A program made the position numbers and the translations under genes. From Treponema sp. (GTDB lineage: Bacteria; Spirochaetota; Spirochaetia; Treponematales; Breznakiellaceae), in NCBI GenBank assembly GCA_009782955.1, contig WRIB01000001.1, forward strand, positions 62,001-126,000: DNA of 64,000 bases, in the 5' to 3' direction. Positions 55,696 to 64,000 of this stretch are shown here, in pieces. The notes under the pieces are model-generated. The model saw only the letters and a list, made by a program, of their open reading frames with translations. It made no database searches and was not told where the DNA came from. Positions within the stretch are counted from its first letter, which is position 1. Each line of letters opens with the position of its first letter.

Positions 55696-57900
55696 ATTAT
55701 ACTTTTATTATTTCTTGGTTTTTCTGCCGCGGGTGCTCAAGAAAGGCGGCCCTCGGTTGCCCTTGTTTTGGGTGGCGGCGGCGCCAGGGGGTTTGCCCAT
55801 GTAGCTGTTCTGGAATTGATTGAGGAACTAGGCATACCGGTGGATATGATAGCAGGAGTAAGTTCCGGCGCCATAATCGGAGGGCTTTATGCGGCAGGAT
55901 ATAGCCCGGCGATGATATTGGAAACCCTGGACAACAGGGACTGGAGTTCCTTTTTTCAGGACCGTCCGGTTTCCCCTTTCTGGACCAAGAACGAAGAACT
56001 TCCCCTGGCTTTTTCTTTAAGCGATTCCGCCGGGCCCATAATCCCGAATTGGGGAAAGGGTTATTCTTCAGGTCAAAAAGCCTACGAGTTTTTTAAATCA
56101 CTAACGGTAAAAATTCCGTCTTATGTAGATTTTGACAATCTTCCCATCCCTTTCCGCGCCGGAGTTGTAGAAGTCCCGGAAGGCAAATTTGAACTTCTGG
56201 ATTGCGGGGATCTTGCCGAGGCAATCCGGGCAAGCATGAGTATTCAGGGAATTTTTGAACCCTTTATTATTGACGGGCGGAGCTATGTTGATGGAGGACT
56301 TCTGAATAACCTTCCGGTACGGGAAGTCCGTAAACTGGGTTTTGATATAGTCATTGCTGTTAACCTTTTTACCATTCCGCAGGAATTTTCTACTGCTCCT
56401 ACGGATCTTCCCGATCTAATGAATACAATTTATTCCTATGGTATGAGCAAGGATCAGGGCGAACTGGCTGATGTGGTTCTTTTCCCGCTTCTTTCTAATA
56501 TATCCGCAATGGATTTCAGCAAGGGCCCGGAAATATATGCTCTGGCAAAAGGGGAAAGGGAGAAGCTCTTAATGCTTCTTGAGCCTGTCCGGCAAAAAAT
56601 AACCGCAGGAGAACACCAGTCTTCTTTAATACACCCGGAAGGATATAACGGATCAAGGCAGGCTTATAATGATATGCCTTATCTTATACCTCAAAGGATA
56701 ATCCAGAATGGGGTGCTGCCCCAGGATCGTTCATTTATCGAAAAGATGTTTTCACACCATCTTTTAGGCAAGGCTTTAAACAGGGATAACGCTGTAGCTT
56801 TTCTGGAAATCGTTTATGAAACCGGCAATTACCGTATGGCAGCAATACGGACAGATCTCCGGCACGGCGAAACATACCTGGAACTTATGCTTTATCCTGA
56901 GACTGAAAATAAGATCCTGCTTAGAGCAGGTTTGGATTTTGAGGGGACTTTCTCTTCTCAATCTTCCGGTAAAACAGCTTTAAGAAGCGGCCTTGAACTG
57001 CGGAGCAGGAACGGTTTTTCTCTTCTTCTCCAGGCTTCGGTAATGGATGAACTTTCTGCCGGCCTTTCGGTTTTCCAGCCTCTGGGGCCTTATTTTTTTC
57101 TTGCTGCAGAAACGGATCTGGTCCGGGATCAGAAAATTCTAGTTAAAGGAATATTAAGCAGGGAAGAAATTGTTCCCGAACGCCTTCTTTATTTCCATGG
57201 GGCTGTAAAAGGAGGTTTGCGTATCAACCGCCAAAACTCCTTGAGCCTTTGGCCTGAATATTACTGGTTCACTGACGATGACAGGACCTATACAATGACA
57301 GGTATTGCCGCAGCCTATACCTATACCAGCCTTGATCATTCCCTCTTTCCATCGCGGGGTTTCAGGGTAAGGATTGAAAACCGAATTAGGTTTACACCGG
57401 ACGATAAGGAACCCTTTGATCTTGTCAGCATCGATCTTGCAGCGCCAGTCCCCATAGGCAGCCGGTTTAGTCTTGTAACTTCCTGCTTTGCATTGTCCCT
57501 TTTTGGAAGGACAGGACTTCCCCCCGAAATTGCAGTCTTTAATCTTGGGAATGTTCAAAGGCATTACTTTCCGCATAACCCGGAAAAATTTTCCGGCAAA
57601 AAGAAGACGGCTCTTTCCCTGACGCTTCAGGCAGAACCCCGGGAAAACTTAAGCCTTCTGGGAGGAAGGTTAATCTTTCTTCTTTCAGCTTCGGCAGGTT
57701 GTGCCGGTTCATTTGAATGGAATGATTTAATTAATTTTGGGAAGGATAACCTTGTTTGGAATGCTTCTCTTGGCACGGCTCTTGTTCCTGTAAGAAATTT
57801 TGGCATACAAATAAGAGCCGGTGCAGGCGGCGGCCGTCAACCGGCTCCTTTTATTTCTCTTGATGTAGGTTTAAAGGGATTTCAAAAACGGCTGTTTTAA
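55582..57900 (+). CDS. patatin-like phospholipase fused to outer-membrane barrel (type Vd-like)
   Basis: VALVLGGGGARGFAHVAVLELIEELGIPVDMIAGVSSGAIIGGLYAAGY (GxSxG), YVDGGLLNNLP (DGG); C-terminal Omp85-like SLFPSRGFRVRIENR. Start uncertain (M at 55651 alternative). Confidence 0.88.
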   Translation: MKVLGIKPDGIINFLSNEAPWQIMQGLQDTPRLASGSLIILLLFLGFSAAGAQERRPSVALVLGGGGARGFAHVAVLELIEELGIPVDMIAGVSSGAIIGGLYAAGYSPAMILETLDNRDWSSFFQDRPVSPFWTKNEELPLAFSLSDSAGPIIPNWGKGYSSGQKAYEFFKSLTVKIPSYVDFDNLPIPFRAGVVEVPEGKFELLDCGDLAEAIRASMSIQGIFEPFIIDGRSYVDGGLLNNLPVREVRKLGFDIVIAVNLFTIPQEFSTAPTDLPDLMNTIYSYGMSKDQGELADVVLFPLLSNISAMDFSKGPEIYALAKGEREKLLMLLEPVRQKITAGEHQSSLIHPEGYNGSRQAYNDMPYLIPQRIIQNGVLPQDRSFIEKMFSHHLLGKALNRDNAVAFLEIVYETGNYRMAAIRTDLRHGETYLELMLYPETENKILLRAGLDFEGTFSSQSSGKTALRSGLELRSRNGFSLLLQASVMDELSAGLSVFQPLGPYFFLAAETDLVRDQKILVKGILSREEIVPERLLYFHGAVKGGLRINRQNSLSLWPEYYWFTDDDRTYTMTGIAAAYTYTSLDHSLFPSRGFRVRIENRIRFTPDDKEPFDLVSIDLAAPVPIGSRFSLVTSCFALSLFGRTGLPPEIAVFNLGNVQRHYFPHNPEKFSGKKKTALSLTLQAEPRENLSLLGGRLIFLLSASAGCAGSFEWNDLINFGKDNLVWNASLGTALVPVRNFGIQIRAGAGGGRQPAPFISLDVGLKGFQKRLF

Positions 57901-57964
57901 ATAACTTTTGTATATGGCTATCATGGGAACATTCGTAGAAACATGTTACCAGTGTTCAATCATT

Positions 57965-58561
57965 TTACCAGGTAATAGTATATGTACAGGTTTCCGCACT
58001 GCGGGAACGGCACTCTTTGGTATCATCATGTTTTACCACCGCATTCGGTTCAAATTTATGCGCCATTGCAGTAACGATCCCGTGATCAAACGCGCACGGA
58101 TAGGGGTTGTGGCTAACGCTGATAATCCGGTTCTTTCCGTCGCGATCCCGCTCATAACCGTAATGGCCGATTCCTTCAATAATAGTTCCGGCATTCATGT
58201 CAAAAAGCGGTGAGCCGTTTTTCCGGTGGTTTAAATGATAGGCAATGTCAATCGCTTTAATTGCGGTATCTATATCTACAACCCACGGTGGAAATTGTGC
58301 GCTTTCCGGTACAGACAGACCTATCCTGTAGAGTACTCTGTCACCTACCTGTTCCGCTATATTCTTAAACGCTTCAAGCCATGCATGCTGAGGATACCAG
58401 CCGTCCATATCTATGCGTAATTCTTTATTTACCACTGTCCCGATGTTAACCCTGCTGAAGTAACGCCGTGATAAATTGGTAAAATACCCCAGCCCGGCAA
58501 TAACCGAATAAACCGTTGATCCGTTTACTTCAATATCAGGTTCAAAAACTTTAAATTGCAT
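57965..58561 (-). CDS. putative sensory partner protein of the adjacent MCP
   Basis: [41 protein letters not shown]...; start overlaps the end of the MCP gene (58551). Confidence 0.55.
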   Translation of the reverse strand: MQFKVFEPDIEVNGSTVYSVIAGLGYFTNLSRRYFSRVNIGTVVNKELRIDMDGWYPQHAWLEAFKNIAEQVGDRVLYRIGLSVPESAQFPPWVVDIDTAIKAIDIAYHLNHRKNGSPLFDMNAGTIIEGIGHYGYERDRDGKNRIISVSHNPYPCAFDHGIVTAMAHKFEPNAVVKHDDTKECRSRSAETCTYTITW

Positions 58562-59651
58562 TGCCGATCCTTTGAGCCTCTTCATGAAGCTGTCCGGCAC
58601 ATTCTGCCAATGTTGAAACATCTGCGGTTATTTTCCTGGTTACCAAATCCACATCTTCAATATTGTCCATCAGCGTATTGATAGACTTGCTGATTTCTGC
58701 GGTTTCTGTTTCCAAATCTGTTACACCTGAGAGAATCAGAGAACTGGAGGCTGTTATTTTTCCCGCCCCGTCACGGACTTCGTAGGTAACTTCCTGTATC
58801 TGATGAGTAGCCTGCAGAATCTGGGCGCTGCCTGTTTCCTGTTCATTCATGGCGTTACGAATCGCCTGTTCCTGATTGCGTGCCTGATCGACAAGAGTGG
58901 CAATTTTTTCAAACTCGTTCTGGGATTGTCCGACAAAGACAGTAACGCTGCTAATCTCATCTTGCAGGTCTTTCAGGATTTTTGTTATGTATTTTCCCTG
59001 TTTCGAAGAATTTTCCGCAAGTTTTCTTATCTCGTCAGACACAACCGCAAAACCCTTACCGTACTGGCCGGCATGAGCCGCTTCTATGGCGGCGTTCATG
59101 GCAAGCAGATTTGTTTGAGCCGCTATTGTCTGAATCATCCTGTTTGCGTCCTGCAGTCCCTCAGAATTCTTGACAAGCGTTTTCATAATTTCAGTTACTT
59201 TTTGAATTCCTGCAGTGCCTTCATTTGAGGCTGAAAGGAGCGAGTTCATTACCTTGTTGTTTTCTGCCAATACATTTGAAACTGAAACAATGCTGGCGTT
59301 CATCTGTTCAACTGCGGAAGATGACTGACTGACCGCCGTCGCTTGTTTATCAATCATGGAATCCAGAGCTGTTATATTCAGGTTAATCTGTTTTGTTTGT
59401 AAAAAAATATCAGAAACCGATACAACATGGTTAATTGCTCCTGAAATACAGGCTAGAAATGTTTTGTCCATATCTGCAGTTATCTTTACCGCTTCATCCG
59501 CCGGTTTTACCAGTTCGTTGACAGCAGTTTTCAGGGTTCCAATCTTTTCTGAAATAAAACCTGTCCGGGAAAAACTTGTCTGTTCTTCATTTTTTGCTGC
59601 AAGAATAGGCGCATTTTTCTTTTTAAATAAATCTGTCAGCATAAATATCAC
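58551..59651 (-). CDS. soluble methyl-accepting chemotaxis protein
   Basis: [48 protein letters not shown]; no TM segment. Confidence 0.93.
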   Translation of the reverse strand: MIFMLTDLFKKKNAPILAAKNEEQTSFSRTGFISEKIGTLKTAVNELVKPADEAVKITADMDKTFLACISGAINHVVSVSDIFLQTKQINLNITALDSMIDKQATAVSQSSSAVEQMNASIVSVSNVLAENNKVMNSLLSASNEGTAGIQKVTEIMKTLVKNSEGLQDANRMIQTIAAQTNLLAMNAAIEAAHAGQYGKGFAVVSDEIRKLAENSSKQGKYITKILKDLQDEISSVTVFVGQSQNEFEKIATLVDQARNQEQAIRNAMNEQETGSAQILQATHQIQEVTYEVRDGAGKITASSSLILSGVTDLETETAEISKSINTLMDNIEDVDLVTRKITADVSTLAECAGQLHEEAQRIGNAI

Positions 59652-59751
59652 CTTTTAGCTGTTATATTATCGGACAAAATTTAAAAAAATTTAACCCTTT
59701 TGCGTATATCGTGCGTGGCATCATACGCCATTTTTTTTGAATTTTCAGCAA

Positions 59752-59826
59752 ATAACACTTAACGTCCCGGCTATAACCATGTCCGCCGATAATGCGGCGT
59801 ACATGCTGACATGCCTGTATACTGCT
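59752..59826. other. degenerate attC-like sequence
   Basis: cttaacgtcccggct..accatgtccgccgataatgcggcgtacatgctgacatgcctgta aligns along its length with 490-558 (cataacgttccggct..cccgagccgccaaaaaggcggcgcagcgctaacagacctgtta). Confidence 0.45.
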
Positions 59827-59896
59827 ATGCTGAACTTGTCTTCTATAATGATTTTGCTGTACTATTTAAGGGCGTATCAGGAATAAGAAGAAAATA

Positions 59897-61225
59897 ATGC
59901 CGCATAACCTTCGTGCCAGACTTGAACGTATACGGAATACCACAGTAAACCATAGGAACTCTTTTAATAATTCCAACAGCGGCAAGGACGACACGGCAGA
60001 GAAAATAACCAGTTTGTATAACAAAGTGGATCGGCAAGGAAGCTGCTGGCAGGAAGCCGGCTACAAGGTGATGAGCCGTACCCTTACCTTTCCATTGGCA
60101 TTACCGGCAGCTCTGCCGGAAACGCTTTCACGGGTACTTCCCGATTTGGCAAAAAATAAACCGTATACCACTGATCTATTGCCTGAACCGGACAGGTTTT
60201 TATTTTTTGACCTGGAAACTACCGGCTTGTCCGGCGGCGCCGGGACAGTTGCTTTTCTTGCCGCTTTTGGACGTTTTGTCCGTAGCAAGAGTACCCGGAA
60301 GTGTTATGATAACCTTGAAATAACTCAATATCTTTTGCTGGATTATCCCGGCGAAAATGATTTTCTGGAAAACATTCTTTCGGTAATTTCAAGTTCAGGC
60401 AATCCCTGTTTTCTTTCTACATATAATGGCAAAGCTTTTGATACGCCTTTGCTAAAAACACGCTGCCTGATGAATGGGTTGGCGCTTCCCCGGTTTTTAC
60501 AATTGGATCTTCTTCATCCTTCCAGGCGGCTATGGAAGCGGATTATTTCCAGCTGTTCACAGACCAATGTTGAGACGCAGGTGCTGGGATTGGATCGTAC
60601 CGGTGATACACCGGGTGCCATGGCGCCTGATATCTGGTTTAACTTTTTACGGAGTGGCGAAGAATTTGCAGAAACAGGAAAAAGCTCCAGAGCCTGCCAG
60701 GCATTGCTTGGAATTTGCGATCACAATGTAAAGGACATTTTCGGCCTTGCTTCGCTGTTTACAATTTTTGCAAAAATTGCCGAATCTCCCCTTGATGCAG
60801 CCGGCAGTTTTCGTTGTGATGAAGAAAACCTAGCTATGTGTTTCAGGCGTCATGCGGCGGATGAAAAAACAGCCGGCTTGTTATTGGAAGCAGCTGCAAA
60901 AAATTATCCCCGATCATGCCTTAGACTGGGTTTTTATTATTTCCGGCAGTGCCGCTATGAAGAGGGAAGGACTGTGCTGAAGCAGCTTGTAAACCCTGCT
61001 GTTTCGTGGAAGGTGTCTTGTTCAATTACCGTGCAGGCTATGGCTTTACGTTCGTTAGCAATTGATGCAGACAGGCGGCTTGGGAGGAAAGACACTGCTT
61101 TGGACTATTTGGAAAAAGCAGCATCCATGTCGCCATTGCCAGGCGGATTAAAAACAGATTTATTAAAACGGCAGGAAAAGTTACAGAGTACCAGGCAAAT
61201 ATGGCATCGCAAATCTGCTCTATAA
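59897..61225 (+). CDS. YprB-type RNase H-like exonuclease-domain protein
   Basis: FLFFDLETTGLSGGAGTVAFLAAFGRF; FLSTYNGKAFDTPLLKTRCLMN; CDHNVKDIFGLASL. Confidence 0.85.
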   Translation: MPHNLRARLERIRNTTVNHRNSFNNSNSGKDDTAEKITSLYNKVDRQGSCWQEAGYKVMSRTLTFPLALPAALPETLSRVLPDLAKNKPYTTDLLPEPDRFLFFDLETTGLSGGAGTVAFLAAFGRFVRSKSTRKCYDNLEITQYLLLDYPGENDFLENILSVISSSGNPCFLSTYNGKAFDTPLLKTRCLMNGLALPRFLQLDLLHPSRRLWKRIISSCSQTNVETQVLGLDRTGDTPGAMAPDIWFNFLRSGEEFAETGKSSRACQALLGICDHNVKDIFGLASLFTIFAKIAESPLDAAGSFRCDEENLAMCFRRHAADEKTAGLLLEAAAKNYPRSCLRLGFYYFRQCRYEEGRTVLKQLVNPAVSWKVSCSITVQAMALRSLAIDADRRLGRKDTALDYLEKAASMSPLPGGLKTDLLKRQEKLQSTRQIWHRKSAL

Positions 61226-61258
61226 ATTCCATTTCTAATGTGATAGTATAATAACAAT

Positions 61259-61687
61259 ATGGATGACAAATACACCTGCTATTGCGGTCTGTACTGCGAA
61301 AACTGTGCGGTTATGGCAAAAATTAAACCCGCTGCGAAAACCCTGTATAAAGAAATGAAAAAAGCAGGATTTGAAGAAATTGTGCAATTTATTCCGGGAG
61401 GGGATGGATTCTGGCCTTTTCTGAAAGACATGGCGGAAAAAGGTACTTGTATCTCCTGCAAGGATGGAAGCGGAAACCCCCGGTGTGCAGTCAGAGCCTG
61501 TGCAAAAGAAAAAGGCGTAACAATGTGTGCATTGTGCGACAGTTACCCGTGCGGGCATTTTGATGCTTTCTTTGAAGGATACCCCATGCTAAAACAGGAC
61601 AATCAATTGCTTAGGGAGAAAGGGATGGACGCATGGGCAGCACTTCAGGACGAGCGCCGGGCAAAGGGCTTTTCTTATACCGGGTAA
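61259..61687 (+). CDS. DUF3795-type cysteine-rich protein
   Basis: YTCYCGLYCENCAVMAKI...CISCKDGSGNPRCAVRACAKEKGVTMCALCDSYPCGHF. Confidence 0.8.
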   Translation: MDDKYTCYCGLYCENCAVMAKIKPAAKTLYKEMKKAGFEEIVQFIPGGDGFWPFLKDMAEKGTCISCKDGSGNPRCAVRACAKEKGVTMCALCDSYPCGHFDAFFEGYPMLKQDNQLLREKGMDAWAALQDERRAKGFSYTG

Positions 61688-61753
61688 ATTTCTTCTTGAC
61701 AAAATAATATAAATTCTTATATTGAATAATAATATATAATAAGGAGATAAATA

Positions 61754-62293
61754 ATGAAATGGGTTTGTCAAGTTTGCGGTTTTGTACATGAAGGTGATAA
61801 CCCTCCTGCAGAATGTTTACAGTGTAAGGCGCCTTCTTCCAAATTTAAGCAGCAGGGTGGAGATCAGGCATTTGCAGCCGAACATGTTGTCGGTATTGCA
61901 AAAGGTGTGGATGCTGATATTGTCAAGGATCTCCAGGCTAATTTTAACGGTGAGTGTTACGAAGTTGGAATGTACCTTGCCATGTCCCGTGTAGCTGAAC
62001 GGGAAGGGTATCCAGAAATTGCCGATGCTTATCAACGCTATGCATTTGAAGAAGCAGAACATGCTGCCCGCTTTGCAGAACTTTTGGGTGAAGTAATTAC
62101 CGACAGCACCAGAAAAAATCTGGAACTCCGTATTGATGCCGAATTTGGCGCTTGTTCAGGAAAAACAGATCTTGCAAAACGGGCTAAGGAAAAGAATTTG
62201 GATGCCATTCATGATTCAGTCCATGAAATGGCAAGAGACGAAGCCCGTCATTGTGCAGGTTTCCGCGGTCTTTACAAACGATATTTTGGATAA
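61754..62293 (+). CDS. rubrerythrin (N-terminal rubredoxin-like domain)
   Basis: WVCQVCGFVHEGDNPPAECLQCKAPSSKF; NFNGECYEVGMYLAMSRVAEREGYPEIADAYQRYAFEEAEHAARFAEL. Confidence 0.95.
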   Translation: MKWVCQVCGFVHEGDNPPAECLQCKAPSSKFKQQGGDQAFAAEHVVGIAKGVDADIVKDLQANFNGECYEVGMYLAMSRVAEREGYPEIADAYQRYAFEEAEHAARFAELLGEVITDSTRKNLELRIDAEFGACSGKTDLAKRAKEKNLDAIHDSVHEMARDEARHCAGFRGLYKRYFG

Positions 62294-62300
62294 TTCCTTT

Positions 62301-62329
62301 TAAAAGGGCTGCATTGCAGCCCTTTTTTT
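62301..62329. terminator. rho-independent terminator
   Basis: aaaagggctgca-ttgcagccctttttttt. Confidence 0.85.
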
Positions 62330-62348
62330 GTAAACCAGCAAAATGGCT

Positions 62349-62552
62349 CTACTCTTTAATATTATATTTCTTGCGGAACCGTTCAATGCGTCCTGCAGTG
62401 TCTACGAGCTTTTGTTTGCCGGTAAAGAACGGATGACATGCGGAGCAAATCTCAACTTTAATATTTTTGGATGTTGAACGTGTTTCTATAGCATTACCGC
62501 AAGCGCAGGTAATGGTTGTTTGTTCATATTTGGGATGAATCTTGGCTTTCAT
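62349..62552 (-). CDS. rpmE: 50S ribosomal protein L31 (zinc-ribbon form)
   Basis: [63 protein letters not shown]. Confidence 0.95.
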   Translation of the reverse strand: MKAKIHPKYEQTTITCACGNAIETRSTSKNIKVEICSACHPFFTGKQKLVDTAGRIERFRKKYNIKE

Positions 62553-62585
62553 TATTTTCCATTCTCCTTGGCATATTCAAAAAAG

Positions 62586-64000
62586 CTAATCCATTCCGGC
62601 GCTGCTTGTATTCATTGAACGCAGGAATGCTTCATTATTCTTGCTTTTTTTCATTCTGTCAACCAGCAGTTCGATTATCTCGATATCGTCCATAGGGTTA
62701 ATAACCTTTCGCAGAATCCAGATTTTTTGGAGTTCTTCTTCGGAAAGAAGCAATTCTTCCTTTCTTGTTCCAGATTTTTTGATATTGATCGCAGGAAAGA
62801 GCCGTCTGTCGCTGATTCGTCTGTCCAGGTTGATCTCCATATTACCTGTACCTTTAAATTCCTCAAAAATTACTTCATCCATACGGCTGCCGGTTTCTAC
62901 CAGTGCGGTTGAAATAATTGTCAGACTGCCCCCTTCTTCGATATTCCGTGCTGCGCCGAAAAAACGCTTTGGTTTGTGCAGGGCGTTGGAATCTACCCCG
63001 CCGGAAAGGATCTTTCCCGAAGCCGGAACAGTCTGGTTATAGGCGCGGGCCAAGCGGGTAATGGAGTCCAGAAGTATAATTACATCTTTTTTATGCTCCA
63101 CAAGCCGTTTGGCCTTTTCCAGTGCCATTTCTGTTACCTGCACATGCCTTGTTGCCTGTTCGTCAAAAGTACTGGAAATAACTTCTGCGCGGACTGTCCT
63201 TTCCATGTCAGTTACTTCTTCAGGGCGTTCGTCAATTAGCAGCACAATAAGGTACACTTCAGGATGGTTTTGGGTAATGGCATTGGCAATTTTCTGCATC
63301 ATGATTGTTTTTCCGGTACGGGGCTGTGCCACGATAAGCGCCCTTTGACCCTTGCCAATGGGGCAAAACAGGTTGATGATACGCTCTGATACTCCTTCGG
63401 TAACTGTTTCCAGATCCAGCTTTTCGTTGGGATAGAGGGGGGTCAGGTTATCAAATGGAATACGGTTTTGTGCAACGGCAGGATCGTCATAATTGACCGT
63501 TTCCACACGAAGCATGGCAAAGAAGCGCTCCCCTTCCTTTGGGCTGCGAATCTGGCCATAAACCGTGTCCCCTGTTTTTAACGCAAAAAGCCGGATTTGA
63601 CTGGGACTGATATAAATATCGTCCGGGCCGGGAAGGTACGAATTCTGCGGACTTCGGAGAAAACCATAGCCATCGGGCAGGATTTCCAGAGAACCGTATG
63701 CATAGATTATCCCTCCCCTTTCCGTGTGGGCCTTTAAAATAGAAAAAACAACCTCCTGTTTTTTCATGGTTACCATATCTTCGTGAGTAATATTGTAATT
63801 TCCCGCCAGCCCGCGAAGGTCCACCATATTAAGCCTGATTAGCTCATTAATGGAAAGCCGGGGCTTGCCGCTGTCGTCGTTACGGGGTTCCGGTTTGCCA
63901 TAGATATCCGGCATAGAAGGGAGTTTTGGTATGGGTGTAAAAGTTGTTTTTTCCGGTGCAGCATTTTCTTCTGTTTTATCATTTGTTTCGGCATCCGGTT
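62586..64000 (-). CDS. rho: transcription termination factor Rho, N-terminus truncated by window end
   Basis: [41 protein letters not shown]; frame stays open from 63914 to 64000 (..[34 protein letters not shown]). Confidence 0.95.
   Translation of the reverse strand, partial: PDAETNDKTEENAAPEKTTFTPIPKLPSMPDIYGKPEPRNDDSGKPRLSINELIRLNMVDLRGLAGNYNITHEDMVTMKKQEVVFSILKAHTERGGIIYAYGSLEILPDGYGFLRSPQNSYLPGPDDIYISPSQIRLFALKTGDTVYGQIRSPKEGERFFAMLRVETVNYDDPAVAQNRIPFDNLTPLYPNEKLDLETVTEGVSERIINLFCPIGKGQRALIVAQPRTGKTIMMQKIANAITQNHPEVYLIVLLIDERPEEVTDMERTVRAEVISSTFDEQATRHVQVTEMALEKAKRLVEHKKDVIILLDSITRLARAYNQTVPASGKILSGGVDSNALHKPKRFFGAARNIEEGGSLTIISTALVETGSRMDEVIFEEFKGTGNMEINLDRRISDRRLFPAINIKKSGTRKEELLLSEEELQKIWILRKVINPMDDIEIIELLVDRMKKSKNNEAFLRSMNTSSAGMD

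Overview
This 64-kb window reads as a spirochaete chromosome, probably a termite-gut-type Treponema. That placement is inference from gene content: SpoVG after IspE, CheX/CheY, Rho with an N-terminal extension, and paralogous outer-membrane proteins. Most of the window is core genome: coaE, rpoN, hpf, uvrC, argS, rplU-prp-rpmA-obg-nadD/yqeK-LCP-rsfS, ispE-spoVG, pepF, rubrerythrin, rpmE and rho. Points that stand out: (1) Bases 2383-11783 hold an uptake and catabolism locus: GPH symporter, class II aldolase, DeoR regulator, sugar ABC transporter, MtnK, MtnA. It looks like an import-fed 5-methylthioribose/5-deoxyribose 'DHAP shunt'. The aldolase ends in a linker plus amphipathic helix (NTADIESIVRSVLKKLS) resembling a bacterial-microcompartment encapsulation peptide. 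No shell gene lies in the window. (2) Bases 1-1900 carry two attC-like integron sites flanking small cassette-like genes. A degenerate relative of the same site lies at about 59.75 kb. (3) Bases 12.5-16.3 kb encode a membrane-bound CheA-like kinase without a CheW domain, with CheX, CheY and a free-standing periplasmic sensor. (4) Several large foldback or palindromic elements are present (30484-30687, 40459-40895, 45465-45609, 55534-55695). (5) There is a duplicated porin plus nuclease-like gene module. (6) A Prp protease with intact catalytic residues sits beside an L27 that has no N-terminal extension. I saw no CRISPR array, rRNA, tRNA or intact transposase. All calls come from reading sequence and the supplied ORFs; no searches were run.
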